In this document: piece by piece, positions 1 to 8,283 of the stretch | Position numbering within the stretch: the stretch's first letter is position 1 | How the letters are laid out: the number at the start of each line of letters is the position of its first letter | Source: Thalassococcus halodurans | Lineage (GTDB): Bacteria > Pseudomonadota > Alphaproteobacteria > Rhodobacterales > Rhodobacteraceae | Assembly: GCF_900108225.1 (NCBI RefSeq) | Contig: NZ_FNUZ01000003.1 | Coordinates: 434,001-498,000, forward strand | DNA: 64,000 bases | Direction of reading: 5' to 3' | Translations under genes and position numbers: made by a program | The notes under the pieces: model-generated | Told to the model about the DNA's origin: nothing | Seen by the model: only the letters and a program-made list of their open reading frames with translations | The model's database searches: none

Positions 1-1
1 C

Positions 2-946
2 ATTGCACGCGGCTTTGCGATGGTCCTTGTCGTCTTTGGCCATGCGCTGGTTGGTGCGCTTGGCGCTGGTCTTATCTCGGACAACGCAGAACGGGTTTTA
101 ACCGCGATTTATGCGGTGCACATGCCGCTCTTCTTCATGATCTCGGGCTATCTGGCGCCCAGACTGATCAACCTTCCAACAGATGTTTTTGCAGCAAGGT
201 TCTGGTCCCGATTGGTCTGGCCCTATCTGTTGTGGAGTTTGGTTTTGATGTCGGCCCATTTTCTAATGCGGGCCTATACAAATACCGCGATGACAGGCTT
301 TCATCCTTTCACCATTCTGTGGAAACCGCCCGCAGTGATGTGGTTTCTCTACTATTTGGGCATCGCAATTCTGATTGCCCGCGCGGTGAGAGGGGCGCCA
401 AATACGGTACGTGCAGCACTGGGCATGGCCGTTATCAGCGCGCCATACATCCTACCCGCCTTGCCCGACCAGACCCGTTTCATCGGCTTTTTTATCCTCG
501 GAACGATGATCCCCAACGCGCGGGTTTCCGGAGCCTTCCCGAAATCATCGACAACGGTGGCAGTTATTATCACGGCCCTTAGTTTGCTAATGCTTTGGAC
601 CCTGCCAATCGACAATACAGATGCGTATCCTGCGTCACAGATATGGCTATTACCGGCGGCATTTGCAGGGCCGTTTTTACTCTATCGAGCAAGCCAATAT
701 GTGGCTCTGAATATGCCGAATGTTCCATTCATGCAGGTGCTTCGACTTATCGGACAGAACACAATGCCGGTTTTCGTTTTGCACATCCTGATAACCGCAG
801 GAACCCGCATCGGATTGCTGAAAATCGGCGTTACAGACTGGGCCGTGATCATCTGCGCAGCGACCCTTCTCGGGCTGATTATTCCACTGTTGGCAGGCCA
901 AATCGCCAATCGTGCAGGTATTGAGAAATGGCTTGGTTGGCGGTGA
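2..946 (+). CDS. Acyltransferase 3 family membrane protein, 5' end cut
   Basis: An open frame enters the window with no start codon. The first visible residues (IARGFAMVLVVFGHAL) match the N-terminal first helix of acyltransferase-3 proteins, with the family's arginine and histidine, so only a few residues are missing. About ten hydrophobic segments follow, as expected for this integral membrane family. These enzymes put O-acetyl or other acyl groups on exported glycans (ExoZ/OafA type). The next gene, a glycosyltransferase, starts within its last codons, so the two are translationally linked in an EPS operon that begins to the left. The substrate is not predictable from sequence. Confidence 0.85.
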   Translation: MARGFAMVLVVFGHALVGALGAGLISDNAERVLTAIYAVHMPLFFMISGYLAPRLINLPTDVFAARFWSRLVWPYLLWSLVLMSAHFLMRAYTNTAMTGFHPFTILWKPPAVMWFLYYLGIAILIARAVRGAPNTVRAALGMAVISAPYILPALPDQTRFIGFFILGTMIPNARVSGAFPKSSTTVAVIITALSLLMLWTLPIDNTDAYPASQIWLLPAAFAGPFLLYRASQYVALNMPNVPFMQVLRLIGQNTMPVFVLHILITAGTRIGLLKIGVTDWAVIICAATLLGLIIPLLAGQIANRAGIEKWLGWR

Positions 947-2016
947 AGGCACGGTCGATCGTTATCAACGGGCGCTTCCTGAAGGACACAAACAGCGCCG
1001 TGAATGCGGTGGCGTTGAACCTGACCAAAGCATTGATCACCTCCGCCGATGAGAACGGATGGAAAGTACATCTTGCCGTGCCGAAACCGCTGGAAAACCG
1101 CGCAATGCAACTATCCCGCTCTGTCATCGCTATGGGCCAATCCACGGGTGCAGTGTGGGATCAGGTTTATATGCCCAAACTCCGCGAGGTCGGCGTGCCT
1201 GTGGGCCTGTTCAATTCAGTCCCGCTTCGAGGCAGCGGCTATGTCACGATGCTGCACGATGCCCACGTCTTCCGCACGCCGCAGTCTTACCGGTTCCCTG
1301 CACGGAAATGGCGGCAGCTGACCTCTCGGCGGGCTGGCGCGAGCGGCAACAGGATTTTAACGGTGTCCGAGCATTCAAAGCAGGCGCTACTTGCGCTCGG
1401 GATCGGACATGCGGACACGATAGGGGTGGTCCCAAACGGCCCAAGCACCGTCGTATCCACCAAACCCGACACCGCAGTTCTGAAGCGTTTGGAATTAGCA
1501 ACCGGCGCACCCTTCTGCCTCGGTTTCAGTTCGCTTCTACCGCATAAAAACGTGGCTTTCCTGATCGATGTATTCAGGGATCAACGGTTGGCCGACATCC
1601 CCTTGGTTCTGGTTGGCAACGCAACTTCCAAAGATTTTGAACGTATCGGATTGACCGTTCCTTCGGATGTCATCTTTGCGGGCCGATGCCCCGACGCAGA
1701 ACTGGCCGCGCTATATCAGGCCGCACAAACCGTTTTGATCCCGTCGCTGGAAGAAGGCTTTGGCCTGCCAGCGCTTGAAGCCATGTACTTTGGAAAGCAC
1801 CCCATCGTATCGCCCTATGGTGCACTGCCCGAGGTTGTCGGAAAAGCGGGCTATGTCGTGCACGACATGCGCCCATCTGATTGGGCCCGGTACATTGCCA
1901 AGATTTGCACAGGCCACGTGACCGCGCGGGATTGCCCACGGCAGCAGGCATCTCGATTTACATGGAACGCTGCCGCACAACGCGTCTGGGAACATCTGGA
2001 AGGCTGGGGTTTTTGA
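928..2016 (+). CDS. Glycosyltransferase family 4 (GT-B fold)
   Basis: A 362-residue GT-B glycosyltransferase. The C-terminal half carries the GT4 nucleotide-sugar signature PSLEEGFGLPALEAM (EX7E motif), preceded by a typical region around SSLLPHKNV. It probably adds a sugar from a nucleotide donor to the lipid-linked EPS repeat unit at the cytoplasmic face. The ATG at 928 overlaps the acyltransferase end by 19 bases; a GTG at 943 forming a GTGA overlap with the upstream stop is equally plausible and would give 357 residues. Its 3' end overlaps the convergent flippase gene by 59 bases. The sugar specificity is unknown. Confidence 0.88.
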   Translation: MAWLAVKARSIVINGRFLKDTNSAVNAVALNLTKALITSADENGWKVHLAVPKPLENRAMQLSRSVIAMGQSTGAVWDQVYMPKLREVGVPVGLFNSVPLRGSGYVTMLHDAHVFRTPQSYRFPARKWRQLTSRRAGASGNRILTVSEHSKQALLALGIGHADTIGVVPNGPSTVVSTKPDTAVLKRLELATGAPFCLGFSSLLPHKNVAFLIDVFRDQRLADIPLVLVGNATSKDFERIGLTVPSDVIFAGRCPDAELAALYQAAQTVLIPSLEEGFGLPALEAMYFGKHPIVSPYGALPEVVGKAGYVVHDMRPSDWARYIAKICTGHVTARDCPRQQASRFTWNAAAQRVWEHLEGWGF

Positions 2017-3457
2017 AAGATGTACCGCGGGGCAATCCGAAACCCGGCAAAGCCCCGATCAATGCCGCGAAAAGAATAGTGAAAAGCGCAAGGCATATTG
2101 CGACGATCCGTTGACCGATAAAGCCCAAGTCAACGCTGTCCAGAATGCCACCCAAGGCAAACGCAAACCCACTAAGTGCAACGACGATTTTGAACAGCGG
2201 AACCAGCAAGGGCCGGATCTTCAGGTCAGTGTGCCTTAGGATCAAACCGACCGCGACCACAGCCGAAACAAGCCCGCCGATCGCAAGGGCGACCACCATT
2301 GACCCGACACCGTATGGCGCGCTAAGCGTGATCGCCGTCAGCGTTAGAAATGTACTGATCAGGCTGAAATAGACACTTATTTTTGTCTTCTTGAGTGCAG
2401 CAAAGACCGGTTCGGTCAGATCCCCGATCGCCATCAAAATGGATCGACAGGCCAGATACCCGACGAGTGTGGCGGCGGGCAGATATTCTGGTCGAAACAA
2501 GTCCGCGACGGCGATTTCCGCAAGAAGGGTCACGGTTGCCACTGCGCCGCCACCGAAGAAGGCGAGGTAGATAACAAACACCTCAAACATTCCCTGCAAC
2601 CCGGCACCCTCACGCGCGGCCTGACCGAAGCGTGACTGAGCAAGCGTTTTGATCGGCAGCGCGACGAAATCGACAGAGGCCGACGCCAGACGATTTGCAA
2701 ACCTGTAAAGGCCAGACTCTGCCGTCGTAAACATGGCAGCTAGCACAAGGTCAGCGCCGAAATTGCCGAAATACCCAAGAAATCGCGCGGCGTATAAACT
2801 GCGTGCGAAAGCAAAGGCCCGTCTGGCCGAGGATCGGTTGAAACCAAGCTTGGGTTTTACGGGCACGGCCCACAAGAAGACTGCCAACCCAATGCAGATA
2901 CGCACCACACGGTAGGCAAGCAGCGCGAATACAGACGGCCACACCAGTAGACCGAGAACGCCGATAAAAACCGATGCGGCGTTGCTGAATAAAAGACCGG
3001 TAAAATAGGTGGTCGTCGCGCCCTTTCGCAACAACACAGCCGAACACCAGCCGATCACCGCGGCAGCGGGCTGCAAAACGGAAAGCACCTGCAACAAAAA
3101 CGACAACTCGGGGCTTTCGAACCAAACAGCAAGGGATGGAGCCAAACAGAACAGGACAAGGCCGAAAGCCGCGCTGATCCCCACCATCAAACATAAACAG
3201 GTTGGCAAAAGAACGGACTCGTCATCGTCTTCAACTGTAATGAAGTGATGAAAGCCGGTGTAGATCAGCAGGATGCCAGCCTCGACAAACACTATGGCCA
3301 AGGCGTAGGTCCCGAAATCAGCAACGCTTAAAACCGCAGCAGCGGCCAGAGCGATCAACAGTGATGCGATCTGCTGCGATGCAGGACCCAGCACGGTTAA
3401 ACCCAGCGATAAGGCCCCCAAGGCCCGAGACTTTGCAGTTGCAATTAAAATGGACAT
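1958..3457 (-). CDS. Wzx-type polysaccharide flippase
   Basis: A 499-residue protein made almost entirely of hydrophobic helices (about 12-14), with the pattern of the polysaccharide transport (PST/MOP) superfamily that flips undecaprenyl-linked repeat units across the inner membrane. A polymerase, BY-kinase, ExoY-type transferase and glycosyltransferases nearby support a Wzx/Wzy-dependent system. It is divergent from the kinase gene at 3597 and shares a 139-base regulatory region with it. The last 59 bases overlap the opposite-strand glycosyltransferase, so the C-terminal tail of each is encoded antisense to the other. Family placement is from hydropathy and context; there is no catalytic motif to cite. 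Confidence 0.85.
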   Translation of the reverse strand: MSILIATAKSRALGALSLGLTVLGPASQQIASLLIALAAAAVLSVADFGTYALAIVFVEAGILLIYTGFHHFITVEDDDESVLLPTCLCLMVGISAAFGLVLFCLAPSLAVWFESPELSFLLQVLSVLQPAAAVIGWCSAVLLRKGATTTYFTGLLFSNAASVFIGVLGLLVWPSVFALLAYRVVRICIGLAVFLWAVPVKPKLGFNRSSARRAFAFARSLYAARFLGYFGNFGADLVLAAMFTTAESGLYRFANRLASASVDFVALPIKTLAQSRFGQAAREGAGLQGMFEVFVIYLAFFGGGAVATVTLLAEIAVADLFRPEYLPAATLVGYLACRSILMAIGDLTEPVFAALKKTKISVYFSLISTFLTLTAITLSAPYGVGSMVVALAIGGLVSAVVAVGLILRHTDLKIRPLLVPLFKIVVALSGFAFALGGILDSVDLGFIGQRIVAICLALFTILFAALIGALPGFGLPRGTSFKNPSLPDVPRRVVRQRSM

Positions 3458-3512
3458 CTAGACGCCGTAAGCCGTGCATTTCGTGGTGAAACCAACCGTC
3501 ACACACCGGGCT

Positions 3513-3527
3513 TTAAGCATTCGTTAA
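3513..3527. promoter_or_regulatory. CtrA-type binding site (TTAA-N7-TTAA)
   Basis: The sequence TTAAG-CATTC-GTTAA is a perfect TTAA-N7-TTAA element, the consensus for the alphaproteobacterial response regulator CtrA. It lies in the divergent promoter region between the flippase (starting at 3457) and the kinase (starting at 3597), 70 bases upstream of the kinase start. A second site of the same TTAAG-N5-GTTAA form is at 22070-22084. Binding is inferred from the motif only. Confidence 0.5.
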
Positions 3528-3530
3528 TCC

Positions 3531-3552
3531 CGTTTTTAGAAAAGTAAAAACG
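3531..3552. repeat. 8-bp perfect inverted repeat in EPS promoter region
   Basis: The arms CGTTTTTA (3531-3538) and TAAAAACG (3545-3552) are perfect complements around a 6-base GAAAAG loop. The repeat starts 3 bases after the CtrA-type site and ends 44 bases before the kinase start. It could be an operator or part of the 5' leader. It has no T-run that would make it a terminator. Confidence 0.4.
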
Positions 3553-3596
3553 TGATCCGGAAAGGATTAGGACGGAATACTTAACTCGTTGGGCCC

Positions 3597-5774
3597 ATGG
3601 AAAACACGCATCACACCGACACCGGGCAAAGCCCCTACGCTGACCAGCGGAGCACTGACGACCATGGTGAGTTCTTGCGCTTGATTGTCGGTGTTTGGCG
3701 TCGGCGGAATCTGGTTCTGGCAATCACACTTGCCGCGACAGTTGCGATGTTTGTTCTGACCGCAATGAAGCCGTCGCAATACACCGCCAGCGCCACTTTG
3801 TTACTGGACCCCAGACAACAACAGCTGGCCGCCTCGTCAAATCAGGTCGTGTCTGATCTGGATATTTCCGATCCGGTGATGGCCAACGAAATTGCGATGT
3901 TGCGCTCTTCAACTTTGTTGGAACGGGTTGTCCAGCGTATCGGTATTGATGAATTCACCCCCATTGATCCCGGCCTCGCATCGCAGGGACTTAGCACGCG
4001 ACTGGCCCAGTACATCCGCCGCGCCCTTGGCATCAGTTCTTACGACCAACAGGATTTCGAACTGATTTCGCTCGAAGAACGGCGGCTGAATCGCATCGTT
4101 CAGTCGCTGCGAAACGGGTTACGGATCAAACGAATTGATGAGTCTTATGTGATCGAGGTTTCGGTCACGACAGGGCTTGCTCAGTTGTCGGCAGAAGTCG
4201 CCAATACGCTTGCCCAGATCTACCTCGAAACCCAGCTTCGCGAACGGCAAAAGGTCATCGAGAAAGCAACGGATTGGCTGTCAGATCAGGTTGCACTGCG
4301 CGAAGGCGAACTGACCCAAGCAGAACAGCGGGTTGAGCAGGCGAAAAAGGACAATCTGGACTACGCGGGCGCATCGCCTCAGGTGCTGGAGCAACAGGCC
4401 TTGTCGCTAAACCAAGCGCTGTCTTCCGTGCGTGCCGACAAAACACGGATCAAGGAAGAGCTGGAAATATTAGAGTCTATTCCTGCGGAAAACCTGCTTG
4501 AGGTCAATCTTCAGCCCAACGCCTATCCGGCCATCGCGGCGCTTCAATCCACGCGCCGCAGCCTTGTTCAGGAAGAAGCACGCCTGTCAATTTTGTACGG
4601 ACCAAACCACCCGAAACGCAGGCTCTTGGATGCTGAAATCAGCCGTGTTGAATCTGAGTTTGCACGGGAAGTTACCAAACAAAAACGCAATTTGTCGGAA
4701 AACATCACGGCCCTCGCCGCGCGCGAGACAAGCCTGTCGGCCGATATTCTGGAAATCGAGCGGGGCATTTCCAATATTTCAGAGCGCTCACTGACCCTGC
4801 GCCAGCTTGAAACCGAAGCAAATGCCATCCGGGATGGCTACGAGACGGCGCTGACGCGGCTTGCCGACACCCGTGCACAGCTTCAAATTCAACGGGCCGA
4901 GGCCAAGGTCGTCAACGCGGCGGCAATCCCTGCGGGGCCCTCTGCGCCGCGGATCAAACTGATGACAGGATTTGGCGCATCTCTGGGCCTTAGCCTTGGT
5001 CTGGTTCTCGCGCTTTTGATGGAGATCCTCGAAAAGGGCTTCCGCCGCGATCCGGACATCGAAAGGGCAACAGGTGTCCGCGTTCTGACACGCCTGCCCA
5101 TCAAACGTAGCGCCGCATCAGAATGCCTTTACCTTGAACGCATCAGACAGCTTTGGACAGTTCTTTCCAAACGCATGAACGACGAAGCCTCGGTCATTAT
5201 GATGACGTCCTCGATGCCCGGAGAAGGCAAAACCACAACTGCGATGAACCTTGCTAATGCGGCTGCCAGCATGGGGCGGTCTGTGGTGCTGCTTGATCTG
5301 GACACACGCCAGAAAAGCCTGTCACGTCAGGTCGGTTTGTTCTCGGGACCCGACCTACATGCGCACCTGACGCAAGGCTGTGATCTGGATGAGGTTATTC
5401 ATTCAGCCGATGATCTTAGCTTTGATTTTGCAGGGATCGGGCCGGAAACCGTCGGCGCGCCGATCTACTCGGGTCGCGTTCTGCGCGCTTTGTTCGCCAA
5501 TCTGAAAAAACGCTACGATATTGTTATCGTCGACGCACCACCCTTGCTTCCTGTGTCTGACAGCCTGAGCATCGCGCCGTTGGTCGATCAGGTTCTTTTC
5601 GTCGTTCAATATGGCGCTACGGCACGCGGATCTGTGGCGGATGGATTGGCCACTTTGCGCAATATCGGCGTCGTTCCGGAAGGCATCGTGATGTCATGGA
5701 CAGACCCGCGCACCGAACCGCGCGGCTACCCGCAACAAGGTGCGATAAAACCTGCATTATCTTCTGGTTTTTAA
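3597..5774 (+). CDS. Wzc/ExoP-type polysaccharide copolymerase with BY-kinase domain
   Basis: A 725-residue inner-membrane protein controlling polymer length and export. An N-terminal Wzz domain (hydrophobic segment near residues 38-56) is followed by a long periplasmic coiled coil (about 190-440), a second membrane helix (about 455-480) and a cytoplasmic kinase domain. The kinase has Walker A PGEGKTT (Lys near 545), Walker A' LLDLDTR and Walker B IVIVDAPP. The C-terminal tail ends in a stretch with only one tyrosine, unlike the tyrosine cluster usual in BY-kinases and present in the second copy at 36344. It heads an operon with the sugar transferase at 5849 and the GT2 gene at 6524. Confidence 0.9.
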   Translation: MENTHHTDTGQSPYADQRSTDDHGEFLRLIVGVWRRRNLVLAITLAATVAMFVLTAMKPSQYTASATLLLDPRQQQLAASSNQVVSDLDISDPVMANEIAMLRSSTLLERVVQRIGIDEFTPIDPGLASQGLSTRLAQYIRRALGISSYDQQDFELISLEERRLNRIVQSLRNGLRIKRIDESYVIEVSVTTGLAQLSAEVANTLAQIYLETQLRERQKVIEKATDWLSDQVALREGELTQAEQRVEQAKKDNLDYAGASPQVLEQQALSLNQALSSVRADKTRIKEELEILESIPAENLLEVNLQPNAYPAIAALQSTRRSLVQEEARLSILYGPNHPKRRLLDAEISRVESEFAREVTKQKRNLSENITALAARETSLSADILEIERGISNISERSLTLRQLETEANAIRDGYETALTRLADTRAQLQIQRAEAKVVNAAAIPAGPSAPRIKLMTGFGASLGLSLGLVLALLMEILEKGFRRDPDIERATGVRVLTRLPIKRSAASECLYLERIRQLWTVLSKRMNDEASVIMMTSSMPGEGKTTTAMNLANAAASMGRSVVLLDLDTRQKSLSRQVGLFSGPDLHAHLTQGCDLDEVIHSADDLSFDFAGIGPETVGAPIYSGRVLRALFANLKKRYDIVIVDAPPLLPVSDSLSIAPLVDQVLFVVQYGATARGSVADGLATLRNIGVVPEGIVMSWTDPRTEPRGYPQQGAIKPALSSGF

Positions 5775-5848
5775 CGCGATAGTAACCACAAGAAACGTCT
5801 CCTGAGCGCGCAAACTAGAATTGGAACGCGCGACATCAGGGAACGTCT

Positions 5849-6520
5849 ATGACCGATCTCACTCCCATCCACAGCACCATTGCTTTCCCCGAAAGCCAGA
5901 CCAGAAACCAGTTTTACAAACGGCACGGCAAACGGTTCCTTGATGTTTGTCTGGCGCTGCTGATGGCGGTGCCAGTGGCATCCGTCGTGGCCCTTTTGTG
6001 GGTACTGGCCCGCCTTGATGGCGGCACCGGATTCTACGGTCACAAACGGGTTGGCCGAAACGGCAGGATGTTTACGTGCTGGAAGATCAGAACTATGCGC
6101 CCCGATGCCGAGGCGCAGCTTCAAGACCTGTTGAGCCGAAATGCAGCCGCCCGTACCGAATGGACAAAGGGACGGAAGATTACCAACGATCCGCGTGTGA
6201 CGGTGCTTGGACGCCTGCTCAGGAAAACCAGCCTGGATGAGCTGCCCCAGCTTTGGAATGTCTTGATCGGCGACATGAGCCTTGTCGGCCCACGCCCTGT
6301 GCCACTGAACGAACTTCGACTGTATGGAAGCCACAGCAATTTCTACCTCAAACTGCGCCCTGGGATAACCGGCCTTTGGCAGGTTTCGGGCCGCAATGCG
6401 GTCGACTACGATACGCGGATCAACATGGATGTACGCTATGCATCCGGCGTCTCGGTCAGCAAAGATCTGGTCATTCTGTTCCGCACGATTGGATGTGTTT
6501 TAAAACGGTCCGGTCTGTAA
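5849..6520 (+). CDS. ExoY/WcaJ-type initiating sugar transferase
   Basis: A 223-residue polyprenyl-phosphate sugar-1-phosphate transferase of the bacterial sugar transferase family. After one N-terminal hydrophobic segment (about 29-52) come the conserved motifs WKIRTM, TSLDELPQLWNVL and GDMSLVGPRPVP. These enzymes move a hexose- or galactose-1-phosphate to undecaprenyl phosphate, the first step of repeat-unit assembly. An AGGGAA ribosome site lies 7 bases before the ATG. Only 74 bases separate it from the kinase gene, and the GT2 gene starts 3 bases after its stop, so the three are probably one transcript. A second paralogue is at 35572. Confidence 0.9.
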   Translation: MTDLTPIHSTIAFPESQTRNQFYKRHGKRFLDVCLALLMAVPVASVVALLWVLARLDGGTGFYGHKRVGRNGRMFTCWKIRTMRPDAEAQLQDLLSRNAAARTEWTKGRKITNDPRVTVLGRLLRKTSLDELPQLWNVLIGDMSLVGPRPVPLNELRLYGSHSNFYLKLRPGITGLWQVSGRNAVDYDTRINMDVRYASGVSVSKDLVILFRTIGCVLKRSGL

Positions 6521-6523
6521 GCC

Positions 6524-7429
6524 GTGCGCGTTTCCGTTGTCATTTGCACCTGTGGCCGAGCAAGCATACTGCCCGACACACTTGATACTTTGACCGTACA
6601 GACGCAGCCCGCACACGAGGTCATCATCGTCGCAACACAGCCCAGCGACATACCCGACCTGACACGATACACGGCCAAAATGCCCCTGCGTGTTGAGTTT
6701 GCGGAAAAAGGCCTGCCAAAGCAGCGCAACCATGCTCTGAACATTCTTTCAGACCAATGCGACATCGTCTTTTTCATCGACGATGACTACATGCCCAGCG
6801 CCGATGCTCTGGAACAGCTTTCACGCGCGTTCGCCGCCCTGCGCTATGCCGCTGGAATGAATGGTACGCTTTTGGCCGATGGAATCCATTCCCGAGGAAT
6901 AGACGCTTCTGACGCCCGCAGCATGCTTCGGAACCGCCCGGCAGTCGGGCCGGTGCCAATCGCGATCAAACGCAATCTTGTGGGTTTGTACGGCTGCAAC
7001 ATGGCCTACCGAACAGACGCCATTAGCGACACGCGGTTTGATGAGGCACTGCCGCTTTACGGCTGGCAGGAAGACGTTGATTTTGCCAGTCGCGTCAATG
7101 GCGAAATGGTTCAGGTGAATACCGTCAGCGGCGTTCATTGCGGGACAAAGCTGGGTCGTGAAAGCAGTGGCGAAATGCTTGGATACAGTCAGGTCGCCAA
7201 CCCCATCTACCTGTCCGGTAAGGGGCATATACCGCCGGTGTTTCTGCTGAAACTGACGATGAAAAACATACTCGCAAACCATCTGAAACAGCTTTGTCCC
7301 GAAGACTGGATCGATCGCGCCGGGCGGGCGCGCGGTAATCGTGCCGCGCTGAAGGACTGGATACGGGGAAGGGTTAGCCCCGATCGTTTAACGCATGTTC
7401 GGCCAAGTCCATCAGGTCCGAAGCCGTAA
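6524..7429 (+). CDS. Glycosyltransferase family 2 (GT-A fold)
   Basis: A 301-residue GT-A glycosyltransferase starting at GTG, 3 bases after the sugar transferase stop. The N-terminus (VSVVICTCGR) is the usual nucleotide-binding strand, and the metal-binding acidic motif is FFIDDDYMPS. It probably extends the repeat unit with a nucleotide-activated sugar on the cytoplasmic side. No membrane segments are evident. Its 3' end overlaps the opposite-strand sulfotransferase gene by 56 bases. Donor and acceptor cannot be told from sequence. Confidence 0.87.
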   Translation: MRVSVVICTCGRASILPDTLDTLTVQTQPAHEVIIVATQPSDIPDLTRYTAKMPLRVEFAEKGLPKQRNHALNILSDQCDIVFFIDDDYMPSADALEQLSRAFAALRYAAGMNGTLLADGIHSRGIDASDARSMLRNRPAVGPVPIAIKRNLVGLYGCNMAYRTDAISDTRFDEALPLYGWQEDVDFASRVNGEMVQVNTVSGVHCGTKLGRESSGEMLGYSQVANPIYLSGKGHIPPVFLLKLTMKNILANHLKQLCPEDWIDRAGRARGNRAALKDWIRGRVSPDRLTHVRPSPSGPKP

Positions 7430-8171
7430 GATAAGCCTGAACACAGTGCGCGGCCAGTTTTCGATCAACGCCGACAGGCAGAGATAAATCCACATCGACA
7501 TCTGTCGGCTCGATCCTTGTCAAATCTTGGCTTCGCGTCGGATCACCCGCCCCGTGTCGCGCCTCCCGACCTTCAGCAACATAGCGGTTCTTTAAAGGGT
7601 GCGAGACAGGCAAAAACTGCGACAGACGCACCAATGCACCTTCGGGATCGCGCATAAGGTTTTCTGACAGCATCCCGATACGATGCTCTGGCGGGAAGTG
7701 GTTCCAATGATGCATCAACCTTGTGATCCGCATCAGATAATACCGCGCTGCCTGTTCAGGGCTTTGCCAATCGGCCAACCCTTGCGCCATGGACAAAGCC
7801 TGAATCGACCGGATGGCCGGAGCGGGTGAACGCAACAGGAAGACGGCCCTAGCCCGATAGAACGCAGGCGTGACGGCGCGATCCAGATCGTTATGCAGCA
7901 CCTTGTCCAAAATTAACCTGCGGCCGATACCCGACCGGTGATGACGAAGCAGATTAAGCCAAAGCCGACCCGGTGCCCGCTCGTCCGTATAAGACACATG
8001 TGTTTCACCATATCCCCAGATTTCGGGGTGCGTCGCCAGAACATGGGTCAGCGCGGTGCTGACAGATCGCATATGGGACAGAACAAGGATGCTGTTTTCA
8101 AACCGCAGACGCGGCAAAACGGTAACAGCCGTTGCCGCGGCTATGCCCTTGATGTGGTCTGGAACCGACAC
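7374..8171 (-). CDS. Sulfotransferase family protein
   Basis: A 265-residue protein resembling PAPS-dependent sulfotransferases. The N-terminal segment ILVLSHMRSVSTALTHVL fits the 5'-phosphosulfate-binding strand-loop-helix, and the segment RARAVFLLRSPAPAIRS fits the 3'-phosphate-binding strand (the R-x-P pattern of the family). The start is GTG with AGGA 6 bases upstream. Inside an EPS locus it most simply suggests that the polymer or its precursor is sulfated, but small-molecule sulfotransferases share this fold. It is divergent from the polymerase at 8284 and overlaps the GT2 gene tail to tail. Confidence 0.75.
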   Translation of the reverse strand: MSVPDHIKGIAAATAVTVLPRLRFENSILVLSHMRSVSTALTHVLATHPEIWGYGETHVSYTDERAPGRLWLNLLRHHRSGIGRRLILDKVLHNDLDRAVTPAFYRARAVFLLRSPAPAIRSIQALSMAQGLADWQSPEQAARYYLMRITRLMHHWNHFPPEHRIGMLSENLMRDPEGALVRLSQFLPVSHPLKNRYVAEGREARHGAGDPTRSQDLTRIEPTDVDVDLSLPVGVDRKLAAHCVQAYLTASDLMDLAEHALNDRG

Positions 8172-8219
8172 GTCTTTCCTGCCTTCTTTCGCTCCTATTC
8201 AAGAAAATCGAACAACGTA

Positions 8220-8251
8220 AAGACTTCCTTAATCATGACTAAGGGAGTCTT
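8220..8251. repeat. 12-bp imperfect inverted repeat between sulfotransferase and polymerase
   Basis: The arms AAGACTTCCTTA (8220-8231) and TAAGGGAGTCTT (8240-8251) pair over 12 positions, with one T:G that would be a wobble in RNA, around an 8-base loop. It lies 32 bases upstream of the polymerase start and 48 bases upstream of the divergent sulfotransferase start. No T-run follows it, so an operator or leader hairpin is more likely than a terminator. Confidence 0.4.
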
Positions 8252-8283
8252 GCGCGACACTCAGAACACGGACCGCCAAACAC

